15,004 nucleotides of DNA from Larix sibirica (GCA_004151065.3 NWUY0300076736.1:1-15004); one strand, 5' to 3'; shown: positions 1 through 10,895, counted from the first letter of the stretch. The notes: generated from the letters alone by a model not told the origin. Program-made: numbers and translations.

Positions 1-1705
1 AAAAATAACTATCTTTTATTCCTTCTCCATCCTAACTATTACAATGAAAGTTCAACCCCTTATCACTACTATCTGTGATTTTTGTAAATTGTTCATTTCA
101 AAATTTTTTGCATGACTCTAAAACTAACCAATAACTAAAAGCTAAATAGAGAGACACTAGTTGTCAACTCGCTTTTTTTATTAGGTGCATAAACTAAGAG
201 ATAATTGACAATTATAAATTTAAAAAATCCTACAAAAACACTAAAACCCCAATTTGAGGCATTATATGAATAAATTTGCCCCCAAAAAAGTGTCAAAAAA
301 AGGTTTGATAAAAAGGATCTGATCGGTCACTGTAGTGAACTCTTCGAGACACAACTTCAAGTTGAATTTTAGCCCAAACAGATAATCGAGTCAAAATTTA
401 TGACGCTCGGAAATCCCTTCATTAGGTATGGTATGACATATATTTTTAGTTGAATAAAAATGTATGGTAAGTCTTACTAAGAGCATTGTCCTACTTAAAC
501 TTGGTTGGATATGTGATGTTCATTATGAACTTAAGAGAGTGTTTCGGTTGTTACATGTGTGTGTAAGAAATTATAACCATGACAACCTAGATGAATTAAT
601 TGACATGACAACTCATATGAGTTAGAAGTATATTTTGGTATGGATACTTTCTATCAAGATATACAATGACAAGTTGTGGGTTTTTCAGTAGAAACTTGTG
701 GATTCTAGTGATGAAATCTTAATTTTTATAAGGGATAAATCTTTAGGGTTGAAGCATTGAATCTTTACAAAATCATTACATTAACATATATTGGGTAAAA
801 AGGTCCTTGGAAGGATTTAAGAAAGTGATGTATATGGCATTAGAATCTTGGGAAATCATAAAAATATGAAGAATGCTACAAGACATGGAAACAAGATTAC
901 GAGTTAGCAATGGATGCATCTATTAAGATAGTCATAGGAATGAAAATTCATTTTTTTAGTATGATGATCCAAGACATACTATAAAAACCATTGATAGCCT
1001 ATTGTTGAATTACGCTATTTTGATGGGCATACTTGCATAGATTGCTTTGGCCTCTAGATGATTGGGCTTCCTTGATTTCTTTTTCCATTTTGACTGTGAT
1101 GGGTAAGAATACATAAAATGCAATAGCATTTGATTGTTGGATTGACTATGCATACCCAATAGCATATTCTTACTCTTGGTGTAAGATAAGAAATTATAAT
1201 CATAAAATGGTTAATATGTTGATGTGTTGGCATGGCATTGTAATCATTCCATTTTGGATGGGAAACTGACCTAAAATGTGGATAGTGTGATTAATTTCTA
1301 GCAATTTAAAGGGACTTCTTAGTAATAGAGGTAATATCATGATAATGAAAATAGGTAACATACTATGTAGATCATGGAGTGAATTAAGGCAATTAGTGAA
1401 CTAAGTATATAATAGATGACTCAATGTCGTGAGGAATTGATCTAGATATTAGACTGATGTTTTGGAAAGTTGCTAATGTAATGCCTTGAAAAGAGGCTCT
1501 TTCAAAAATTACATAATGCATATGTCATGATGGATGGCACATCTTGGATCCATTGTTGCACTTAGATGGATTATGATTAAATTTGGGTCATAATGTCATA
1601 CGAATGAGCATGTGTTGGATAAATTGTACTCTTGTTGGCACTTAGTAGATGCTAATTATTGGTCATGAAATAAGGATGTTATGTTATTTATAGTGCAATA
1701 AAATT

Positions 1706-1800
1706 GTTAGCATGTGATTATGTTACTTATGATGATGTTATGTTATTCATGATGGCATGCATATGTTAGCATGTAGTTTTTGCTACTTATGATGATGTCA
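1706..1800. repeat. Degenerate ~60-bp direct repeat
   Basis: Two imperfect copies lie about 58-60 bases apart. Each begins with GTTAGCATGT and contains TACTTATGATGATGT near its end. A weaker third copy may precede them from about 1650. This looks like local slippage duplication in AT-rich DNA, and no function is implied. Confidence 0.5.
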
Positions 1801-2180
1801 TTATGTACTCTGATAGCATGTCATTAATAGAATGATGTTTTATTCTAGTTACATTTAGGCCACAAAGTGACAAGGATCTGATACATATCGTAACTCTGGG
1901 ATGAAGTTCCTTAAAGGGGGTGCATATGTAGTGCCTTAACTCTATTATTGTCAAATAGGAGTGGTGAACCTAGCACAAACCGACTTGTATACTAAACCGA
2001 TATTTTGGGGGTAGTCTTTCATTATGGCATCATATATGGTATATGTGTCACTCCTCATTTTCTTATATGTATTCCCAATCCTACCTATGTTTTTAATCCA
2101 TGGTATTTATTGCAAATTATTATTATAGTGGCATATTCCTATGTGGAAATTTTTTCCACATTAATAAATATTGCATACAA

Positions 2181-2254
2181 AATAATAATCCAAGTTAGCT
2201 ACTATTGGATCAATGGTTATGATTATCCAAACTAGCTATCATTGGATTATTATT
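2181..2254. repeat. 13-bp perfect inverted repeat (hairpin-capable)
   Basis: AATAATAATCCAA at 2181-2193 is the exact reverse complement of TTGGATTATTATT at 2242-2254, with a 48-base loop. Inside it, two related direct-repeat copies (CCAAGTTAGCTA and CCAAACTAGCTA) suggest that local duplication contributed to the symmetry. I see no clear target duplication that would make it a MITE. Confidence 0.5.
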
Positions 2255-2315
2255 CCTATAATGGATTCATATTTGATCACTAATATATAAGATATTTTTG
2301 TATACATTAAGAGGT

Positions 2316-2320
2316 TCCTA
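2316..2320. repeat. Left target-site duplication of the 11-kb LTR element
   Basis: TCCTA directly precedes the TG of the left LTR. The five bases after the right LTR are TCTTA, a 4/5 match. Copia-type integrases usually leave 5-bp duplications, and one mismatch is compatible with an old insertion. A five-base match alone is weak; it counts mainly together with the LTR, primer-site and polypurine signals. Confidence 0.6.
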
Positions 2321-3075
2321 TGTAAGAAATCCAGTGGTATGATCTACACAACAAGCTATTTGAAAATCTGCTAGACTATGTGCTAAATTAAGGCTACGAG
2401 TACCTTTAAATTCTTCTCCATTGCCAAAATAAACAAAAACTTAATAATGTTTCAACAACTAGATGAGGATGATGAATGATCCACCCAACCATAGGCTAAC
2501 TACGTTGCTAATTTTCTCAATGTAGTTGCACCCCCGAGCTGGGACTATGAATCCATTAGGGAAAAGGTTTATGTAATTGACTCTAAGATTCTTCCATAGC
2601 ACAACCCATAGTTGACCAATAACTCAACCCTCTTCATTACAGAAAATTCAATGATTAAATGTTTCTCCAATGTCTCCCCATTTTACCCCAAACATGATCA
2701 CTTTTTAGGGACCTAATGATGCCAGAACCCAAAAAAATGACAGATAAAAAGGGACTAAATAAAAGATATTAAAATTAAAATAAAATAAAATAAAACTCTT
2801 GAGTCATGAGACAAAGGTTAAAACATGGTCTAATGACAAGATCATGACCACTGAGGTTCTTTAGGATTCCAAATAAAGCCGTCGCACACCCTCCCCTCTC
2901 ATGGATTAATATTCCCCCATCTCTTCTCAGCATTATCTCCTCATCCACAACCATCTATATTTTTTTAAATTAAGTAAATTGTAATTGTTTAAGTACTAAT
3001 ACATAAGTTTTGGTCCTTGTCCATTTTACATATACAATTACCTTACAAGTTGGGGGATTTTACAAGGGTATCGAA
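2321..3075 (-). repeat. 3' LTR (left copy) of the PPR-carrying element
   Basis: This is a diverged direct copy of 12537-13307. Shared blocks include the opening ATCCAGTGGTATGATCT, the central GCACAACCCATAGTTGACCA and the closing ACAATTACCTTACAAGTTGG. On the plus strand it starts TGTAAG. Its other edge has decayed from the expected ATTACA to about TCGAA at 3071-3075. It lacks a short duplication around ATGATGCCA that is present in the right copy and has its own A-rich tract (about 2755-2795). On the minus strand it would supply the polyadenylation end of the element transcript. Confidence 0.85.
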
Positions 3076-3090
3076 TTCCCCTCCCCCTTA
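3076..3090 (-). other. Polypurine tract (plus-strand primer site)
   Basis: Read on the minus strand this is TAAGGGGGAGGGGAA, ending exactly where the aligned LTR copy begins. In LTR retrotransposons such a tract resists RNase H and primes plus-strand DNA synthesis immediately upstream of the 3' LTR. Position, strand and composition all fit the minus-strand orientation deduced from the primer-binding site. Confidence 0.8.
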
Positions 3091-3468
3091 ATTTCAACAA
3101 TGTACTCAGTGTTCCTTTAACTTTTGTAGCTCTAAAATATTTTCTTGTTGTTCTCAATTGTCGTTTCACTGTTTTTTTTCCTTTAGCCCTAAATGGTACT
3201 TTGTTTTATATTTAGATACACTTGTTGAGCTATCCAGAATTCCATATTCCCATCTTCATTCTTGAGATGTCTACAATACTTAAACTGAACAAGAAATTTA
3301 ATATTCACATTATGGACATTCATGTATAAATCATTTCCTCAACAGAAATTTCCAAAATCATAGCTGGAAAAATATATGCGCATGCCTGTTAAAATAAGAA
3401 AGAAAAATACACATAAGTTCAAGTACTTATTTGTTTGTGCATTTGTCCATTTCACATGGATTCCATGC

Positions 3469-3565
3469 GTGAAGTTTAGGTTACTATCTTCTTCAGGCAT
3501 ACAAATTTGACTTCTTACTTGGTCGTCACGTGAGGTTTAGCTCACTTCCCTCTTCAGGCACACCC
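3469..3565. repeat. 61-bp spaced direct duplication
   Basis: GTGAAGTTTAGGTTACTATC followed by TTCTTCAGGCATAC (from 3469) and GTGAGGTTTAGCTCACTTCC followed by CTCTTCAGGCACAC (from 3530) are imperfect copies 61 bases apart. A CACGTG hexamer (3527-3532) overlaps the start of the second copy. It looks like a local tandem duplication with no clear function. Confidence 0.5.
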
Positions 3566-4847
3566 ATGGCCATTTGATCCTATTTTCCATTATTCCAATT
3601 TTATAGTTCATCTTTTCCTTGTTGCACTTGCTCCTCCAGGGTCAAGCTTCCCCTTCACTTCTATACAAATACTCGGGTGATCCATCCTAGCCATGGGATT
3701 TCACATACAAGACAGTGCACTCATGGTGATCATGACAATGTGAGTCTAGTGTCAAGGTAGTGGCTTCCTTCCTTTTATTGTCCAACTTTTAGCATCAACT
3801 TTAACAACCATACTAAAGGCTTCATTTTTTTAGCTTTTCTCTCTCTCTCGATATATATTTTCTATAGTGATGTACACATGACTACTCATGCATACTTATT
3901 TTCACTGTATACACAACAACTTGCAAAGAATTATTGGCAACATGATCACTTCAACAAATAATTTGTAGTGAAAATAAAACACATCAACATGCATAATCGC
4001 GATGCAATAAAATACATTTGCATGTATGCATACATTTACACATGCTTTACATCACATTTATTATTACCATAAGGCTTAATGCCTCCATATAACCCTCCTA
4101 GGAACTATTTAATAGCATAACATATCATATCATGATATCAAATTTTGGCTAAAAAGGAATATGTACCTAATTCCTTTAGTACCATGCAATAAAGTATACT
4201 TCAACTCATAACTGCATTATTGTCATCAATATCTCTAATGATACATGGGAAATCAGTGCATTATGCCAGTTCATTATTTCACCCATTCTTGATCATCCTT
4301 TCTTATTATGATTTTCTCTTCACCGGTTTGTTTATCATGCGTGCTTCTTTAGCATTTTTTCCACGTTTTCATCCATACATGGATTCTTAACAAAACACCA
4401 TACAAATCAACATGCTCAAGTCAAGGAAAGCACATTGGTATACTTTAATTTAAATCATATGCGTGACACAATTTATATTTCAATATGCCTATACAGGTAC
4501 TATGTACTACTCAACATGCTCCATATAATTAATTATTCAACCAATACATTTCAACATTCAAAACGCCTTCTTCTTCATGTAGACATGTTCACAATGAATG
4601 CAAATCATCTTCTTAATATTTCAAAATTCATAACTGCAATCTTGCTTACAAATAATATTTTTCCATTGTTCATGTATCCAATGCAATCTATATCATCTAG
4701 ATGTATGAACTTAAACATAATACAACAATGCTCATATGAAAAAATACACATCAACGCTACATACATCTCAATGTATCACCATGGAAATTGAATTTTCTAC
4801 CCAACACCTCGACACACTACCCAACCTTCTCCTCAACACTTGGTTGA

Positions 4848-5042
4848 CTATCTAGTTGTAGTTTCCTTCCTCTCTACCTGGATACCACACCAAGAATGCA
4901 TCCATTCCTTGTTAGTTGTATTTGATTTCATCAAAAATATTGCAAACCAGATGTCCTTCCAACAAGGATACCAATGGGTATCTGTGTAGTTCTCTAGGAT
5001 TCCTTCCAATTTACCACGGATCCATACCCATACAACATTCAA
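4848..5042 (-). pseudogene. Unidentified coding-like fragment
   Basis: A minus-strand frame stays open for 64 codons with a tryptophan- and charge-rich translation (several Trp, three Cys) that does not look like random AT-rich sequence. I do not recognise the family. It lies downstream of the PPR cargo in the same orientation. A second coding-like minus-strand stretch lies at about 5265-5515 in pieces separated by stops, and the two could belong to one decayed gene or to retroelement coding sequence. No start, splice sites or domain can be defended. Confidence 0.2.
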
Positions 5043-5929
5043 GGTTCTAATTCAAAGGATTATTTCTTTCAAGGGTGCTGGTTATCACTTCATAATCATC
5101 CCATACATGATCATTTACATGTAACAAATATTTAATAATCTTTTACTCATATTTTCTACTGAGTTATGACCCTATATTCAATAGCATTATCAATAAATTA
5201 TCAAATCACAACAAAAAAAATCCTTACCATATTTTCCTTTTCAATTATAATCACATTACCTCTATGGTTACCAACCATATTGTTGGGGTTACTTGCTTAG
5301 GATCCTTTATAATTTTTCCTTCAAGCTCCTTAGCTAACAACTATTGATCTCCATCTTTGCTCAAGAGTTATACCGCCAACTCGCTCCTTCTTTCTCTAGC
5401 ACACAAGAGAAAAACAACCACATCATGCATTATGTTATACTTGGTTGCATATGCTATCATCTCGTTAACGTAGGCTAATTATGAAACATATTCATCATTA
5501 ATATGCATTGCAACAAATGTTTTGCAACTATAGGCATGCCAGGTTTAACTTAGCATGCATGAGCGCATTCAAACATATTCACATGCATCCTTTATCACAT
5601 GTGCATCTAACACCATTCTCATTCTCTTCACTTATTTTATGCATCAAGAAAATGTCATTGAGATAGCAAGGAAAAGAATAATTCTTCCCTTCTTAAGGTC
5701 ATGTTCATATCTTGAAAATTCCTTTAGTTGATAGGTCCATTAACCGACTTTCCTCCTTTTACACTTTGTTAACTACATATTGAAGTTGTTGTTTCTATCA
5801 ACTCAATATTTTAAGAAACTTCTACCTTTCCATACTAAGTTGCGTTCAAATATTTCCTTTATTGGGAACCTGCTACTTGGGCTTCTCAAAAATATTCAAC
5901 CAATCCATTTGGAAATTTCCTTCATTACA

Positions 5930-6080
5930 TCTAACCACTAAGTTAAATTCAATCTAAGAATTTCCCTATGCTTTTCCATTTGTTCCTATATCTCGTCAAA
6001 GGAATCCCACATATTCTTTGCATAACAAAGTCCTTGGATAAAAGCATTAAACAAATTGGTATCATGTGATAGACTCATTG
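5930..6080 (-). pseudogene. Unidentified coding-like fragment
   Basis: The minus strand reads for about 50 codons with two internal stops. The translation contains NLFNAFIQGLCYAKNMWDSF followed by a charged EQMEKHREILRL-like helix and a tryptophan-rich stretch. The composition is protein-like, perhaps from a gag or a captured host gene, but I cannot name the family. It has the same orientation as the element. Confidence 0.2.
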
Positions 6081-7962
6081 CAGGCATATCCAATATTATT
6101 CTCAAAGTCATCCCAATTGATGAAGATGACCAACTACCAGAGGAGTACCACTAAAATTCAAACTCATCTTGGCCTCTACATAGATTGGCAATCTTTTGGA
6201 GAAGTTTCATCCAATTTTTCAACACTTTGTGTCTTCTTAAGTTCAAACTAGTATGCCACTATGCTAGCAATAATTATGCAAAAATAGATTACAAATACAC
6301 GAATCCACCTTACGAAAATAATTCATCCACGAGCACTAGAGGTGGATGAATGAAAATACCTTTCAAAACACTCTACTAAGTGTCATTCAACATTGATTGA
6401 CATGTTAAATTTATGTGTTTAGATTCACTATCTTTCTTGCCTAGAAATCCTTGACCTAGAAAATTTTTACTTGCTTTCTAATAATTTTTTTTATAAACAT
6501 AGTGCTTCATATTACCCTATGAAGCTCCAACCACTCTCTCACTAACTTCAGAGACCTAAGTATCCTCACATTTCTACCATTTATTTCTAAGCCTTAGATA
6601 TGATACATAGTGCCCATTCAAGGAAAAAACCATGTTACCATGCATGTTTATGATAGTGGAAGATAACATGTATGGAGTCATGCCTCTAGAGATAGGAAAT
6701 TATAAATAGCGATCAACATTCCACAAGGTATTTCTTTTCAAAGATTGTTCAAATATCTTAATGTCAAAACATAGAACCAATGATAGTCTTCTCAAAGACA
6801 TATGGACAATACTCTATATTGACAATGTAGTTATGGTTTTACCTTCATTGCTCGTAGTGATACTGGTGCATGCATTGAGAAGGCTTACAAAGGTAGATTA
6901 GTTTGTCTTTATGCCAATCATCAAGATTGAACCAATAGCAACCAAATTCCACTGGCCATGCCAAACATCAGAGGGTCCATTTACTAGAAGAAATTTGCAA
7001 CATGAAAGTATAAACTGATGGATACCAAGGTTAGATTTATCTTTTGTGACTTGTCTGCTACTCAATTAAAGTCCCATGCTAACATAAACACTCCTAATTT
7101 GAGATGCTTTAAATTTATGAGCTCTATATTGTTGTGCTTTTTGGTAAATTCTTAAAAAGGTAGAAACCACTAAATTTCATAAACTTAAGTTGTCCGAGTT
7201 ACCCCAATGATGTTATCAAGGTTCCAAAGAGATAAAGAACCTTGAGAAACATGACAAACGAGAGAAATAATTCTGGAACATCTTAATTTTCCATTATTTT
7301 CTAATACCAAAATCAAAAGTTCTGGGAAAATCATATCTATAGACAGATCATGAATATCTTTATGACCCAGTGATATTCTTTTGCATCCCTGGTCTCATTT
7401 GCACTAGAATTTTTTTGTATATGTTAACATGTGACAAATAACCAGTTCTACTCACTACAAAGAGGACCTGCCACCTTCCAATATTGTGTACTAGGGATCA
7501 TGTGATGTTGAATCTACTTGCGCAAGTGGATTTGATGAAAATGAGTTGTTCAAATGAAGATATGGTTAAAGAACATAGCCTTTGACATTGAATCTATTTC
7601 CCACTCCCCATCAGTCTTTTGGTATCAAAATGTTCGAAACTTTAAAAATACATGTCTTTGCTCTACAAATGCACTTCAAACACTTTGATAACTGAAACTC
7701 CCACTTTAGTCCAAAACATTATGCAAAATGGAAAATTATAAAAATAATTTAATCTCTCTTACTACCACCCATCATGTTAGAAATACAGGCATGTGGTGGT
7801 TTTGATGCAACTCATCAAGTTTGACTAAAAGTGTCAACTTGACTAGCCAAACCAATGACTCAAGTTGAATTGCAAAAAATTGTTGATTTTCCGCAAGCCT
7901 TGTTTCATTGGTTTGATTTGCATTTACATATCATAACATAGTATCACTTACTGAGTTTGGCG

Positions 7963-9576
7963 TCACCTATAATCGTCGCAAGAACAAAACCCATCCATGA
8001 AATAATGGAAGAGGTTTGCATCCCAAACATTGATTTCCTGTCTAACAATCTTAGAGATGAACTTGATAGCAGTGTGGCAATTACCAAAAACACAAATATT
8101 TTTAATAACTCAATTTGGTGTCCCATAAGGCATGTTAGTAATTCCAAATTCTATATCCAACTTCTCACTATGGTAGCCAAGATATTTCATTCCCTTGAAC
8201 TAAGGCATTACACAAGACAAGGTTTATGGTGTCTACATACCCAACTTTCTTCATTCTTTTTTTAGCCACATCTCCAGTGTTACATAACTTTTCTACCACT
8301 GAGCATGTGATCTATCCTTTGCTAGGAATTTATGCACTTTTTTATTGACCACAATCCAACTATATTTAGGTGTATTTCTTGATCCCCTCTCTTTCATAAG
8401 TGTTGTCATGGTTGAAACATCATCCCACCTACAAACAAAAGCATAGATTATTGATAGCATTACATATGGTCCTGATATTGTGGTTTCAACACCATAAGGG
8501 TTTCTCTACTACCCATTTTCCTATATTTATATTTTTACGAATCCTACAACTACCAAGCAAATATTCTCGCATCATACCATTAGGTTCAACTGGAAAGATA
8601 TTAATAAAGTCTTATAATTCTTCCAAGTACCCAAAACAGCAGTACGATCAACCATATAAGAAAAGTATTTTGCACATAGGGAAACACTGTAATATTCACT
8701 CATGGAATTAAAGTATCACAATCCCTCATCCAAAAGGCCTACGTGATTACATGCATATAATATGTCAATGAAGGTTATATTCTATGGCTTCATGCCTACC
8801 CATTGCATTTGGGAAAATATGGAAAGGGAATTCTCACGATCACCGTGCATCCCATATGTTGTTATCATTGCACTCCATGAGACTAAATCTCTTTTAGACA
8901 TTTTATTGAACATATGATGTGCAACCTTTATAAAACCACATATTGCATACATTGTTAGAAGGGAAGTATTGACATGAACATCCAACTCGACTCCACGTCT
9001 AAATATGTAGGCATGCCAATTCACTTTCCCTGTTACAGAGCTGCTAAATGGGCACATGGGGGTAGAACACTAACCGTGGTGATCATTTCTGGCTCGAAAT
9101 ATTCCTTTTGAATTTGATAAAAAAAAGCACCAAGGCCTCAATGGCATGACCATGTTGAGAATAGCCTGCGATAATTGTTGTCCATAAGACCACATTTCTT
9201 TCAAACATCTTGTCAAACACTTTACGAGCAAGCTCTATCCTCTCATAATTGGCATACACATCCATAAGAGTATTCCCCAAAGAAATATTTGACTCAAAAC
9301 CACTTTTAATTGTGTAAGCATGGATCCAAACACCATGTTGCAGTGCTATGGAATCGACAGAGGCTGGGAGTAGAGATAGCAAGGTAACAAAGTTAGGATT
9401 CACCATCACCACTTGCATATCTCCAAATAGGTTTAACGCTTCCTCAACATGTCCATTCCGAGCATACCCTGCAATCATTGCATTCCATGAGACCTGGTCC
9501 CTTTGCGGTAGTCCATCAAACAATTTGTGAGAAACCCATGCACTATTTCATTTCGCATACATATCCAGAAGCATTA
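7963..9576 (-). pseudogene. PPR-DYW protein pseudogene, C-terminal part (PPR repeats, E/E+, DYW)
   Basis: Functional family members are RNA-binding editing factors of plastids or mitochondria; this copy is broken. In minus-strand order: MLLDMYAK then a stop (9574-9548); a repeat with FDGLPQRDQVSWNAMIAGYA (from about 9520); further repeats with VFDKMFERNVVLWTTIIAGY and MSKRDLVSWSAMITTYGMHG; a GYLEEL..DFIN-type E-region start; the E+ block with YSWIVVNKKVHKFLAKDRSH; then the DYW tail. The HSE catalytic motif is present (8164-8172). The first Cys of the usual CGDCH is replaced (VFGNCH), so the zinc site is lost, and the terminal DYW reads DYR before a TGA at 7963-7965. Frameshifts occur at an A8 run (9119-9126), near 9030, and at least twice between about 8660 and 8180. 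In-frame stops are frequent. No intron is needed to explain the gene. Plus-strand open frames at 7957-8265, 8400-8711 and 9348-9530 are antisense shadows of it. Confidence 0.93.
9570..9574. repeat. Target duplication, left copy, of the nested element
   Basis: AGCAT here pairs with AGCAT at 11971-11975. Two bases (TA) separate this copy from the TGATCC edge. The duplication may originally have been six bases, AGCATA, with a one-base insertion on the left. The PPR reading frame independently predicts that these bases occur only once in the uninterrupted gene. Confidence 0.7.
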
Positions 9577-10096
9577 TGATCCCAAGGTGAGCTTGAAAAC
9601 AATTCATAACTCACTTAAACAAAAGGGATCAATTTAGGATCATTTTTCTGACATTAAGTTGCATGTGAACATGAGCATAACATTAAGTGTGCATCACAAA
9701 ACCAACCACACCAAATGCCAGACATTTCAAGCACATAATGAACACAATATGATAATGGATTTCACCGGGACCTCCCTGGCTGCGTCTCTAGGCCTACTCC
9801 AAAAAGAGCGACCAATCCAGTAAAAACGATGCACAAATACATAAAAGTTACATCATAATGGATTCACCTACAAAAAGTCTTCACCAACTGTCTACCTCTT
9901 GCTGCACTACAACTTCCTCTTAAAGGTCACACCCTCATCAGATCCTTCACCTTTGTACTTCGGATCGAGAGTGTCAAAGACCAACAATTGCATCAATGCA
10001 CAAGCTATAGTGGATCATCCTCTGGTTACAAGACTGCAGAAATCAAGCAAGCGCATGCTTGCCTCCTTTGTCCCAAAGAGATGATAAAACTCGGAC

Positions 10097-10468
10097 ATGA
10101 ATATACTTCACAATGCAGCTATCCATACTCTCTCAACAGCTTCTACGAGCTCCGATCCTTGAGCAAAGCCACATGATTCATCGGCTGAAATGAAGATGCT
10201 CCATAATGCAGTTATCCATACACTATCAAGAGCTTCTATGAGCTCTGATCCTCAAGCCAAGCCACATGATTTACCAACAAAAATGAAGATGCTTCATAAT
10301 GCAGCTATCCATACTCTCTCAACAGCTTCTACAAGCTATGATCCTCGAGCAAAGCCACACAATTCATCGGTAGAAATGAAGATGCTTCATAATGCATCTA
10401 TCCATACTCTCTCAATAACTTCTACGAGATATGAGCCTCGAGCAAAGCCACATCCTCCAAGCATTGTC
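10097..10468 (+). repeat. 93-bp tandem repeat, four units
   Basis: Units begin at 10097, 10190, 10283 and 10376, each spaced exactly 93 bases. Each opens ATGAAGATGCT (first unit ATGAATATACT), continues with CATAATGCAGCTATCCATAC and ends with AAGCCACA-type sequence. Because 93 is a multiple of three, the plus strand stays open from 10190 to 10573, encoding three 31-residue repeats of MKMLHNA-IHTLS type; the first unit has a TGA. I regard the open frame as a consequence of the period rather than a gene. The array lies inside the nested LTR. Confidence 0.9.
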
Positions 10469-10654
10469 TCGAACATGATCTTCAAAACATGGATTCAAAT
10501 GGATAACTCACATCCATCCTCCAAGACTCCAACAAGAGTCATGGAGCTCTCAAGAATCCTCCATCAACAATGAGGAGAGTGAACTCTCTCCAAATGCTTG
10601 CTTTCACCCACTTTCACCAAATGGATGATGCCTCAACAATGGGCAATGGAGGCT

Positions 10655-10660
10655 TATATA
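10655..10660 (+). promoter_or_regulatory. TATA-like box in the nested LTR
   Basis: TATATA sits in the context GGCTTATATAGTTGAG, resembling the TATA box of plant LTR promoters, about 1.08 kb from the LTR start. If the LTR is plus-oriented, transcription would start shortly downstream of about 10685. Motif recognition only; such hexamers are common in AT-rich DNA. Confidence 0.35.
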
Positions 10661-10735
10661 GTTGAGTTCTTCCTCCTTGGACATGAAACATGTGAGCCCA
10701 AACTTAGCTCATAAGTTGAGATAGTTACAACCAAA

Positions 10736-10895
10736 CATCCATTTTAGTTCATGATTACAACTTGGTTCAATTTATTTGGCTTTTAATAACCATAAACCAA
10801 AATACATTTACAAACCATCCATTTTAGTTCATGGTTACAAATTGGTTACAATTTATTTGGCTTTTAATAACCATAAACCAAAATACATTTACAGC
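10736..10895. repeat. ~80-bp tandem duplication
   Basis: Two near-identical copies start at about 10736 and 10816. Each opens CATCCATTTTAGTTCATG and contains ATTTATTTGGCTTTTAATAA then CCATAAACCAAAATACATTT. They differ by a few substitutions and a one-base indel, so this duplication looks younger than the element around it. Confidence 0.85.

Larger units (their letters stand above)
1..2320. other. Left flank, AT-rich, no gene recognised
   Basis: I see no convincing gene here. All frames are broken by frequent stops, and the one 76-codon open frame (2005-2235, plus strand) has a hydrophobic, low-complexity translation and no recognisable domain. The stretch looks like decayed repeat DNA. A purine run at 1910-1920 followed by TG resembles the polypurine tract and 3' LTR edge of another element, but no partner LTR lies in the window. 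Weak internal repeats occur near 1706-1800, and an inverted repeat lies at 2181-2254. Confidence 0.5.
3091..7962 (-). other. Internal region 3' of the PPR cargo, no gag-pol recognised
   Basis: This 4.9-kb stretch lies between the end of the PPR relic and the polypurine tract, where pol would be expected. I find no reverse transcriptase, integrase, protease or zinc-knuckle motif on the minus strand. Some minus-strand segments stay open for tens of codons with coding-like composition: 4848-5042, about 5265-5515 (with a few stops) and about 5930-6080. None is identified. It may be the 3' flank of the captured gene, other captured fragments, pol decayed beyond recognition, or further nested insertions. 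The plus-strand open frames at 4435-4791 and 6066-6251 have no recognisable domain and look like chance. Confidence 0.5.

Noticed and set aside
2005-2235. Plus-strand 76-codon hydrophobic frame as a small membrane protein
   Set aside because: Short, low complexity and rich in ATA/ATT codons, as chance frames in AT-rich DNA are; no supporting context.
2181-2254. MITE with terminal inverted repeats
   Set aside because: The inverted repeat is perfect over 13 bp, but I found no target duplication and the interior is too short and repeats itself; more likely local duplication.
4435-4791. Plus-strand 118-codon open frame
   Set aside because: Composition is that of AT-rich random sequence (many Ile, Asn, Tyr, His, Met) with no motif, and it runs antisense to the element.
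7944-8147. Minus-strand open frame first considered as the C-terminal end of a Copia integrase
   Set aside because: The alternative minus frame reads as a PPR DYW domain (HSE, FGNCHTAIKFISKI, DANLFHYFMDGFCSC, then DDYR and a stop) in register with the PPR E/E+ region upstream, which is a far better fit.
7957-8265. Plus-strand 102-codon open frame
   Set aside because: It is antisense to the DYW tail and has no recognisable domain; a shadow of the pseudogene.
8400-8711. Plus-strand 103-codon open frame
   Set aside because: Antisense to the E/E+ region of the PPR relic; a shadow.
10190-10573. Plus-strand 127-codon frame with 31-residue repeats as a real gene
   Set aside because: The openness follows from a 93-bp period, the first unit has a stop, and no start context, signal or known repeat family is evident. 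Kept as a tandem repeat and a finding, not a CDS.
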